DNA of 5,448 nt from Oscillospiraceae bacterium (lineage in GTDB: Bacteria > Bacillota > Clostridia > Oscillospirales > Oscillospiraceae): the NCBI GenBank assembly GCA_017558545.1, contig JAFYUG010000047.1, forward strand, positions 1 through 5,448, in the 5' to 3' direction. The position numbers and the translations under genes are program-made. This document shows positions 1 through 5,203 of the stretch, one piece after another (the stretch's first letter is position 1; each line of letters begins with the position of its first letter). The notes under the pieces were generated by a model. The model made no database searches, was not told where the DNA came from, and saw only the letters and a program-made list of their open reading frames with translations.

Positions 1-544
1 CCATCATAAGGGCGCGTACTATGGCAACGCGCTGCTTCTGTCCGCCGGAAAGCTGGATGGGGTAAGCTCCTGCGCGGTCGGCAAGACCAACGAGCTCCAG
101 AAGCTGCATGGCCTTGGCCTCGGCCTCAGCCTTGGGCATCTTCTTGACCTTGATGGGGGCAAGGGTCATGTTTTCAATGATGGTTTTGTGGGGGAAGAGG
201 TTGAAATGCTGGAAAACCATGCCCATGCGCTGGCGATGGAGGTCAATGTTCAGCTTGACCATCTTGCCCTTTTCGTTTTTAACCTTCTTTGCGGTGATGT
301 CCACGCCGTCGAAGAAAATATGTCCGTCGGTGGGGATTTCAGTAAGGTTAAGAGAGCGGAGGAGGGTGCTCTTGCCGCTGCCGCTGGGGCCGATGACAAC
401 CAGCACTTCGCCGCGGCGGATGTCTACGCTGATATCGTCAAGAGCCTTGATGGCGCCGCGATTATAGTGTTTTTTGAGATTTTTAACCTCGATAATATTG
501 CCGCTTTTTGCGGAGGCAAAGCCCAGATTATCTCTTGTTTCCAC
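1..544 (-). CDS. Polar amino-acid ABC transporter ATP-binding protein (3' end cut by window)
   Basis: This is the cytoplasmic ATPase of an amino-acid importer of the GlnQ/HisP/ArtP type, which hydrolyses ATP to drive uptake through the neighbouring permease. The 181 visible residues include Walker A GPSGSGKST (52-60), the Q-loop Gln112 in VFQHFNLFPH, and the ABC signature LSGGQKQR (165-172). Walker B, the D-loop and the switch His lie beyond the window edge; family members usually have about 240-250 residues. I chose the GTG at 544 because a full AGGAGG lies 7 nt upstream. The ATG between that AGGAGG and the GTG is in the permease frame. The start overlaps the permease stop by 17 nt, which suggests translational coupling. 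The N-terminus carries about 15 residues before the usual IIEVKNL beginning. The family is clear; the substrate is only inferred to be a polar amino acid. Confidence 0.95.
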   Translation of the reverse strand, partial: METRDNLGFASAKSGNIIEVKNLKKHYNRGAIKALDDISVDIRRGEVLVVIGPSGSGKSTLLRSLNLTEIPTDGHIFFDGVDITAKKVKNEKGKMVKLNIDLHRQRMGMVFQHFNLFPHKTIIENMTLAPIKVKKMPKAEAEAKAMQLLELVGLADRAGAYPIQLSGGQKQRVAIVRALMM

Positions 545-1316
545 GGCTCATCCTCCTTTCGAAGTAAGCAATGATTTTGCTGGTGGGGAAGCAAAGGCAG
601 AAGTAAAGGGCGGTTGCAACCAGCAGGGGCTCCATGATAAGGAAGGTGGCGCCCTTGGTGGCGTTAACGGCGGACATAATGTCTGCAACGCCTATGGTGT
701 AGGTAATGGCGGATTCCTTGATGATAACAACGAATTCGTTGGCAATGGCGGGGAGAATATTGCGGATTGCCTGAGGCAGAATTATGTAGCGCATGGTCTT
801 GCCGCCGCTGAGACCAAGGGAGCGGGCTGCCTCGCTCTGGCCGCCGTCAATGCTCTGAATACCGGAGCGGATGATTTCGCAGAGGTATGCGCCGGAGTTC
901 ATGCCCAGAGCAACAACGCCGGGGAAGAAACGGTCGAAGCGGATGAAGCCGAAAACCTTGTAACCGGGCAGGTCGAAAAGAACGCCGAAAACGCCGTAGT
1001 AGATGATAAATATCTGAACTATAACGGGGGTGGAGCGGAGAACTTCAACATAAACGGTGGCTATGAGGGAGAGGGGATTGAACTTGCTTATAGCCAGCAA
1101 AAAGCCCTGTTCGCGAAGGCGGCCTTCCTTGTTTACGGCAAGGAAGCGCAGGGGGCGAAAATCGCTGAGGCGCATCATGGCCAGAATAATACCCAGCACA
1201 AAACCGATTACAACGGTGAAGAAGCTGAGCAGCAGAGTGACCACAAGACCCTGCTTGAAAAGCTCAAGATAGGGAGCTATGCGGACAAAGTTTGATAATT
1301 TAATAAAACTTCCCAT
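528..1316 (-). CDS. Polar amino-acid ABC transporter permease (HisM/GlnP family)
   Basis: This 262-residue inner-membrane subunit forms the translocation channel of the importer, probably as a homodimer since only one permease is seen. Hydrophobic segments lie near residues 24-48, 88-113, 131-149, 188-210 and 225-248, matching the five-helix HisM/GlnP fold. The family motif NSGAYLCEIIRSGI (140-153) is followed by the EAA loop SEAARSLG...IILPQAIRNILP (161-189), which docks on the ATPase. Between helix 1 and the VEVLRSTP segment (90-97) there is an extra, partly basic stretch (about 57-85) that shorter homologues lack. The ATG at 1316 has AAGGAG 9 nt upstream. The gene sits 102 bp after the binding protein and overlaps the ATPase start, so it is the middle cistron. 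Family assignment is firm; ligand specificity is unknown. Confidence 0.95.
   Translation of the reverse strand: MGSFIKLSNFVRIAPYLELFKQGLVVTLLLSFFTVVIGFVLGIILAMMRLSDFRPLRFLAVNKEGRLREQGFLLAISKFNPLSLIATVYVEVLRSTPVIVQIFIIYYGVFGVLFDLPGYKVFGFIRFDRFFPGVVALGMNSGAYLCEIIRSGIQSIDGGQSEAARSLGLSGGKTMRYIILPQAIRNILPAIANEFVVIIKESAITYTIGVADIMSAVNATKGATFLIMEPLLVATALYFCLCFPTSKIIAYFERRMSRGNKR
552..557 (-). promoter_or_regulatory. Shine-Dalgarno AGGAGG fixing the GTG start of the ATPase
   Basis: A perfect AGGAGG on the minus strand lies inside the last codons of the permease, where it encodes part of the basic tail. It is 7 nt upstream of the GTG at 544. It supports the GTG start and coupled translation of permease and ATPase. 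Confidence 0.8.
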
Positions 1317-1360
1317 GTTGGGGAGCTCCTTTCAGGAAAAGTGAGAGGGGATATATACGC

Positions 1361-1399
1361 TCAAAATTCCTCCCTGCTAAGGCGCAGGGAGGAATTTGA
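1361..1399 (-). terminator. Long stem-loop between binding-protein and permease genes (leaky terminator or mRNA stabiliser)
   Basis: An uninterrupted 14-bp stem pairs 1364-1377 with 1384-1397 around a 6-nt loop. A bulged A at 1363 and two more pairs (1361-1362 with 1398-1399) extend it to 16 bp. On the minus-strand transcript the GC-rich core GCAGGGAGG is followed by AAUUUUGAG, a short U4 run that also belongs to the lower stem. No longer U tract follows. It therefore resembles a partial terminator or a 3'-end protecting structure after the binding-protein cistron. It lies 19 nt past that gene's stop and 44 nt before the permease start. The stem is certain; the function is inferred from position. 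Confidence 0.7.
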
Positions 1400-1418
1400 A
1401 TAGCTAAGAGAGGAAATA

Positions 1419-2315
1419 TTAGTCGAGAAGACCTTCAACGATGTTGCCTTCAGCAAGCTCGTTTGCCTGTGCTACGAAGTCATCGAAAGCACCGGACTCA
1501 ACGCACTTGTTGAGAGCTGCGTTAACAGCCTCAAGGAGAGCTTCGTTGCCCTTGGGAACGCCGATAACGTTGCCTTCTGCGTCGTAGGGAACTTCGCAGA
1601 CCATAACGATTTCGGGATAGTTCTTCTGATAGCTCTCAGCAACAGCGGTCTCAACATAAGCGCCGTCCAGCTTGCCGCCAACGATCTCAGCGATGATGTC
1701 GGTAACCTTGGGGAGGCTTACGAGGTCAGCGTCAGCGGAATATTCCTGAGCGAGACCTTCCTGAATGGAGCCGATCTGAGCGCCGATCTGATAGCCGGCC
1801 TGGTTGAGGGACTCAAGGTCGGTGAATACACCGGCGTTGGCAGCGGAGGTGATGAAAGCCTGGCCGCCGTCATAGTAAGAATCGGAGAAGAGCATGGTTT
1901 CTGCACGCTCGGGGTCGGGGGAGAGACCTGCAACGCCAAGGTCAACATTGCCGAGACCAACTTCCATCAGAACGCCGTCGAAATCCATGGGAATGAATTC
2001 GATTTCGAGACCCAGCTCAGCAGCGATGTACTTGGCAAGCTCAATGTCAAAACCGGCAAGAGAAGCGGTGCCGTCATCGGCGATGGCATAGAACTCATAG
2101 GGAGCATAGTCGGGGGAGGTGGCAACGGTGAGAACGCCGGGGGTTACGGTGGTGAAGGAAGCTGCGGCAGCATCTTCAGCGGGAGCAGCGGGCTCAGCGG
2201 GAGCAGCGGGCTCAGCGGGAGCAGCGGGCTCAGCGGGAGCAGCGGTTTCATTGCCGCAGGCGCAGAGGCTAAGCAGCATAATAAGTGCAAGAGCGATAAC
2301 GATAAACTTTTTCAT
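1419..2315 (-). CDS. Amino-acid ABC transporter substrate-binding lipoprotein (SBP family 3)
   Basis: This 298-residue lipoprotein is the extracellular ligand receptor of the importer. Residues 1-20 form a lipoprotein signal peptide (basic MKK, hydrophobic core, lipobox LCAC) with Cys20 as the predicted lipid-anchored residue. A low-complexity AAPAEP linker (25-48) follows, then the bilobed domain from about 57. The family-3 signature is GFDIELAKYIAAEL (88-101). Arg137 in SPDPERAETMLFS fits the conserved Arg that binds the ligand carboxylate. Glu222 in GAYVETAVA occupies the place where many members have the Asp that contacts the alpha-amino group. I chose ATG 2315 rather than the in-frame ATG at 2366. 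The shorter form has a signal peptide, with AAGGAG 10 nt upstream, whereas 2366 lies over the promoter -10 region. It is the first gene of the operon. The ligand is unknown; arginine or another basic amino acid is suggested only by the operator-like sites upstream. Confidence 0.95.
   Translation of the reverse strand: MKKFIVIALALIMLLSLCACGNETAAPAEPAAPAEPAAPAEPAAPAEDAAAASFTTVTPGVLTVATSPDYAPYEFYAIADDGTASLAGFDIELAKYIAAELGLEIEFIPMDFDGVLMEVGLGNVDLGVAGLSPDPERAETMLFSDSYYDGGQAFITSAANAGVFTDLESLNQAGYQIGAQIGSIQEGLAQEYSADADLVSLPKVTDIIAEIVGGKLDGAYVETAVAESYQKNYPEIVMVCEVPYDAEGNVIGVPKGNEALLEAVNAALNKCVESGAFDDFVAQANELAEGNIVEGLLD
2181..2245 (-). repeat. 18-bp in-frame tandem repeat encoding the AAPAEP linker
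   Basis: Three identical 18-bp units (2181-2198, 2199-2216, 2217-2234) and an 11-bp partial fourth lie inside the binding-protein gene. Each unit adds six residues (AAPAEP) to the tether between the lipidated Cys20 and the folded domain. Identical nucleotide copies suggest recent slippage expansion rather than drifted protein-level repetition. Confidence 0.9.
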
Positions 2316-2357
2316 TTTGGTTGAACTCCTTTTGTTTGGGTTTTTAAGCATGTGCCT

Positions 2358-2385
2358 ATTATACACAGAGAAAATGAATAATCAA
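2358..2385 (-). promoter_or_regulatory. Promoter of the amino-acid transporter operon
   Basis: Read on the minus strand, TTGATT (2380-2385) and a perfect TATAAT (2358-2363) are separated by 16 bp, a good sigma-A type promoter. The predicted transcript start near 2351 gives a leader of about 36 nt before ATG 2315. The upstream ATG at 2364-2366 would precede the transcript start, which supports the shorter protein. Confidence 0.75.
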
Positions 2386-2417
2386 TAGAATATTCATAAA
2401 ATAATGAATAAAATTCA
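2373..2417. promoter_or_regulatory. Candidate ArgR/AhrC-type operator (TGAAT/ATTCA half-sites)
   Basis: Four half-sites occur over and just upstream of the -35 element: TGAATA at 2375-2380, TATTCA at 2391-2396, TGAATA at 2405-2410 and ATTCA at 2413-2417. The last two form TGAAT-AAA-ATTCA, close to the ARG-box pattern of inverted TGAAT/ATTCA arms, but with 3 rather than 4 bp between the arms. AATGAATAA occurs twice exactly 30 bp apart, about three helical turns. Arginine-repressor control of a polar amino-acid importer would make sense, but AT-rich DNA produces such motifs by chance. Confidence 0.35.
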
Positions 2418-2426
2418 AAAAATTTA

Positions 2427-2457
2427 AATATTTTTTCGAAAAATATGAAAAATATTT
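2427..2457. other. AT-rich inverted repeat in the divergent control region
   Basis: AAATATTTTT (2427-2436) is repeated inverted as AAAAATATTT (2448-2457). A smaller imperfect palindrome is centred on TTCGAA (2435-2440). The phased A and T runs could bend DNA or form part of an extended operator. No known site is recognised. Confidence 0.4.
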
Positions 2458-2502
2458 ATTTTTCTATGCATTCGGAGGCTGAAAAGCGGCTTAAAAAATC
2501 CC

Positions 2503-2539
2503 AAAGGCTTTTTGTGGATAATCCTTAAAAAAGGCTTTT
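2503..2539 (+). repeat. Pair of AAAGGCTTTT direct repeats upstream of gdpP
   Basis: AAAGGCTTTT occurs at 2503-2512 and 2530-2539, 27 bp apart. The second copy overlaps the weak -35 position of the gdpP promoter, and the DnaA-like site lies between them. This could be a regulator site; no family is recognised. Confidence 0.4.
2513..2521 (-). promoter_or_regulatory. Perfect DnaA-box match (TTATCCACA) upstream of gdpP-rplI
   Basis: The minus strand reads TTATCCACA, the consensus high-affinity DnaA 9-mer, about 15 bp upstream of the predicted -35 of gdpP. The gdpP-rplI cluster lies near the replication origin in several Firmicutes, so a DnaA site is plausible. There is only one exact copy in the window, so it is not evidence of an origin here. 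Confidence 0.4.
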
Positions 2540-2564
2540 CTTTATTGGTAATATGTGCTACAAT
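2536..2564 (+). promoter_or_regulatory. Extended -10 promoter of gdpP-rplI
   Basis: TACAAT (2559-2564) is preceded by TG at 2556-2557 with one intervening base, an extended -10. A weak -35, TTTTCT (2536-2541), sits 17 bp upstream. The predicted start near 2571 gives a leader of about 43 nt. Confidence 0.6.
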
Positions 2565-2613
2565 ACCTTATTACTATAAAATGCCACAAGTATATTTATG
2601 CGGCGGTGATTAA

Positions 2614-4602
2614 ATGAAAAACAGTAAATTTCAAAAGCTGGTAGCGCCGGGTATGCGGCTTTACCTCATAATAATGGTAATATTCGCGGCGGCAACCTTC
2701 TTTTTCAACGAAAGACTTGCCATGATAGAGGGCGCAATTATCCTCGTGCTTATTATCTATTCCATGGTTGATGCCCGCCGCAGAAGAAAAACTTTAGTGG
2801 ACTATATTGAGGATGTAACCTATAACGCGGAAAGCGCCAAGAATAACACCCTCATGAACTTCCCTCTGCCCATCGTTGTTTTCCAAATGGATGATTACCG
2901 CATCGTTTGGGGAAATCAGATTTTCTTCAACCTCTTCGGCAAGCAGAAGCCCAGCTTCGATGCCAGCCTTTCCGAAATGGTACCCGGTTTCACCGGCAAA
3001 TGGCTTTTGGAAGGCAAGAGCCAGTATCCCGGCCTTGTGCAGGTGGACGGCAGAAAGTATCAGCTCCACGGCAACATCATAAGAGGCAGGGAAGAGAGCG
3101 AAAGCGGCTTCATGGGCATCACCTACTGGGTCGATGTAACGGAGTTTGACGATATCAAGCTGGAGTATGAAGCCTCCCGCCCCGCAACCATGGTTTTGGT
3201 GGTGGATAACTATGATGAGCTTATCAAGGGCGTAACTGACCGCAAGCGCATGGAGCTGCGCGGCATTATCGATGAAGAGATAAGCAAGTTCTGCGAAGGT
3301 AAGGGCGGACTTTTGCGCCGCTATGATACCGACCGCTATATGTTCATTTTTGAGTCCCGCTATCTCAAGGGCATCACCGGCGGCAAATTCAGCATTCTTG
3401 AGGATATCCATTCCGTTATTTCCACAACGGGCATCCATGCAACTCTCAGCATAGGCGTCGGCTGCGACGGAGCGGATTTCGAGGAAAACTTTGCCTTTGC
3501 AAATCTGGCCGTTGAAATGGCTCTTTCCCGCGGCGGCGACCAGGCGGTTATCAAAAACCGCTATAACTTCGAGTTCTTCGGCGGCAAGGGCGCGGAAATT
3601 GAAACCCGCACCAAGGTTAAAAGCCGCGTAACCGCCAACGCTTTGGCGGAGCTTATGCGCTCTTCCGGTCAGATTTATGCCATGGGTCATAAATTTGCCG
3701 ACCTTGACAGCGTAGGCGGCGCCGTGGGCATAGTCTGCATGGCAAGAAAGCTTGGCAAAACCGCTAAGATAGTTGTGGATCCTGAGAAAAACTTCTCCCA
3801 TGCTCTTATAAATTCCCTTAAGGCCACGGAGGAATACAAGGATGTGTTCATCTCTCCCGATGAGGCCATGCTGGCTGCGGACAGCCAAACCCTTTTGGTG
3901 GTTGTGGACACAAACCGTCCCGAGCAGGTGGAGAGCAGAAACCTTTTGGAAAGCTGCACCCGCGTTGCGGTAATAGACCATCACCGCAGAGCCGCAAGCT
4001 ATATACAAAATGCGGCATTGTCCTTCCATGAGCCCTATGCCTCCAGCGTTTGCGAGCTTATAAGCGAGCTTATGCAGGAGCTTGTGGAGCAAAGGGACGT
4101 TACGAGAATGGAAGCGGAAGCCGTTCTCAGCGGTATAGTTTTGGATACCAAGAGCTTTACCATCCGCACAGGCGAGCGCACCTTTGATGCGGCTGCCTTC
4201 CTCAGAAGAGTTGGAGCGGATACCAGCGAGGTTAAAAAGCTTCTCCAGAGCGATATGGAGCATACTGTTGCAAAATACAAGATACTCCAGTCCGCAAAGG
4301 TTTATAGAGGTGATATTGCAATAGCCGTTCAGGAAACGGAGCAGGATAGAATAGTGGCAGCTCAGGCTGCGGACGAGCTTCTCAATGTTTCCGGAATAGA
4401 GGCCTCCATAGTGGCTTATGCCACCAAGGATGGCGGCGTTGTGGTATCTGCCCGAAGCATAGGCGATGTGAATGTTCAGCTCATACTGGAAAAGCTGGGC
4501 GGCGGCGGCAACAAGGGCGCAGCCGGTGCGCAGGTAAGCAATATGAGCCTGAGAGAGGCCGTGAATATAATTTGCGCCTCCATAGATGATTACAGCAACT
4601 GA
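2614..4602 (+). CDS. gdpP: Cyclic-di-AMP phosphodiesterase, membrane-bound DHH-DHHA1 protein
   Basis: GdpP (YybT) hydrolyses cyclic di-AMP to pApA in the cytoplasm from a membrane anchor and influences cell-wall, potassium and beta-lactam responses in Firmicutes. The 662 residues match the usual length of about 660. Two membrane helices lie near 13-31 and 36-52. A PAS-like region spans about 70-180, with a degenerate GGDEF domain at about 190-340: YDTDRYMFIF stands where GGDEF would be, as expected for this family. The DHH catalytic core follows, with H359, D363 and D365 in GHKFADLDS, D432 in VVDTNRPE, DHH at 455-457 and D511 in IVLDTKSF. The DHHA1 glycine motif is GGGGNKGAAGAQ (629-640), with Asn633 where homologues I recall have His. 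Translation would start at ATG 2614 after GGTGAT (2605-2610), which fits the extended anti-SD match. rplI follows after 24 nt in the same transcript. Confidence 0.96.
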   Translation: MKNSKFQKLVAPGMRLYLIIMVIFAAATFFFNERLAMIEGAIILVLIIYSMVDARRRRKTLVDYIEDVTYNAESAKNNTLMNFPLPIVVFQMDDYRIVWGNQIFFNLFGKQKPSFDASLSEMVPGFTGKWLLEGKSQYPGLVQVDGRKYQLHGNIIRGREESESGFMGITYWVDVTEFDDIKLEYEASRPATMVLVVDNYDELIKGVTDRKRMELRGIIDEEISKFCEGKGGLLRRYDTDRYMFIFESRYLKGITGGKFSILEDIHSVISTTGIHATLSIGVGCDGADFEENFAFANLAVEMALSRGGDQAVIKNRYNFEFFGGKGAEIETRTKVKSRVTANALAELMRSSGQIYAMGHKFADLDSVGGAVGIVCMARKLGKTAKIVVDPEKNFSHALINSLKATEEYKDVFISPDEAMLAADSQTLLVVVDTNRPEQVESRNLLESCTRVAVIDHHRRAASYIQNAALSFHEPYASSVCELISELMQELVEQRDVTRMEAEAVLSGIVLDTKSFTIRTGERTFDAAAFLRRVGADTSEVKKLLQSDMEHTVAKYKILQSAKVYRGDIAIAVQETEQDRIVAAQAADELLNVSGIEASIVAYATKDGGVVVSARSIGDVNVQLILEKLGGGGNKGAAGAQVSNMSLREAVNIICASIDDYSN

Positions 4603-4626
4603 TAATTTTGAAAGGAGAACCTGAAA

Positions 4627-5076
4627 ATGAAGGTTATTTTTAGTGTAGATGTAAAAGGTCAGGGCAAGAAGGGCGAAATGAAGGAAGTCAGCGAAGGCTA
4701 CGGCAGAAACTATCTGCTGCCCCGCAAGCTGGCCGTTGAAGCCACCGCCGATAACCTCAACACCATGCGCATGAAGGAAAAGGCAAAGGCTGCCGCCATT
4801 GCCGCCGAGAAGGCCAAGGCCACCGAAAACGCCAAGGCTCTTGAAAGCCTCATCGTTAAAATCCCTGCCAAGGCAGGCTCCAACGGCAGACTTTTCGGCT
4901 CCATCACCACCAAGGAAATCAGCGATAATCTGAAAAAGCAGTTCAATATTGATATCGACAGCAAGAAGATCGTTCTCTCCGACCCCATCAAGAGCTTCGG
5001 AAGCTTCGATGTTAAGTGCAAGTTCGGCCACGAAATAAGCGGAACTATCCACGTTCTGGTTGTAGAGGCCAAGTAA
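4627..5076 (+). CDS. rplI: 50S ribosomal protein L9
   Basis: L9 binds 23S rRNA at the base of the L1 stalk and helps maintain reading-frame fidelity. The 149 residues match the standard length. The N-terminal rRNA-binding domain (1 to about 50) carries MKVIFSVDVKGQGKKGE and GYGRNYLLPRKLAVEA, the family signature region. A long, Ala/Lys-rich helix (about 42-75) links it to a C-terminal domain (about 80-149). AAAGGAG (4611-4617) lies 9 nt before the ATG. The gene lies 24 nt after gdpP with no promoter visible between, so it is probably co-transcribed. The gdpP-rplI order is conserved in Firmicutes, often with the replicative helicase gene next. Here repeat DNA follows instead, and no intrinsic terminator with a T tract is seen after the stop. 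Confidence 0.98.
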   Translation: MKVIFSVDVKGQGKKGEMKEVSEGYGRNYLLPRKLAVEATADNLNTMRMKEKAKAAAIAAEKAKATENAKALESLIVKIPAKAGSNGRLFGSITTKEISDNLKKQFNIDIDSKKIVLSDPIKSFGSFDVKCKFGHEISGTIHVLVVEAK

Positions 5077-5089
5077 GATAGCATAGGAA

Positions 5090-5146
5090 AAACTTTGCCC
5101 CTTATGTAGGGGCGGACCTATGTGTCCGCCCGCATAAGACCGGCAG
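5090..5146. repeat. 57-bp hairpin repeat, copy 1
   Basis: This is the first of two adjacent 57-bp copies after rplI. GGGCGGAC (5110-5117) pairs perfectly with GTCCGCCC (5124-5131) around loop CTATGT. CTTATG (5101-5106) pairs with CATAAG (5133-5138) as an outer stem across a small internal loop. No T run follows on the plus strand, so it does not look like a standard terminator. An alternative stem GCCCC/GGGGC (5097-5101 with 5109-5113) is also possible. Confidence 0.85.
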
Positions 5147-5203
5147 AAAGTTTGACCCTTGTGTAGGGACGGACCTGCGTGTCCGCCCGCACGCGTACGC
5201 CGA
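5147..5203. repeat. 57-bp hairpin repeat, copy 2
   Basis: This second copy is offset by exactly 57 bp from the first. The inner stem pairs 5167-5174 with 5181-5188 around loop CTGCGT, with one A-C mismatch at 5169/5186. In the outer stem the A-T pair of copy 1 (5104/5135) is replaced by G-C (5161/5192), a compensatory change, but the stem's far end is partly lost. Its right edge merges into the 66-bp array. Confidence 0.8.

Noticed and set aside
188..574. Plus-strand open frames opposite the ATPase gene.
   Set aside because: The minus strand encodes Walker A, Q-loop and ABC signature in order, with a perfect ribosome binding site. The plus-strand frames have no comparable support.
474..1295. 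Plus-strand open frame of 273 codons opposite the permease gene.
   Set aside because: It is a codon-bias shadow of the permease, whose membrane helices and EAA motif are on the minus strand. It starts inside the ATPase gene.
2316..2366. 17-residue N-terminal extension of the binding protein from ATG 2366.
   Set aside because: It would place a polar, basic extension before a typical lipoprotein signal peptide, and its ATG overlaps the promoter -10 region, upstream of the predicted transcript start.
2598..2609. Tiny upstream open frame (ATG CGG CGG TGA) overlapping the gdpP ribosome binding site.
   Set aside because: It has only three codons, no ribosome binding site of its own, and could easily arise by chance.
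3201..3209. Second DnaA-like site (GGTGGATAA) inside gdpP.
   Set aside because: It has one mismatch to the consensus and lies in coding sequence encoding VVDNY, so it is explained by the protein.
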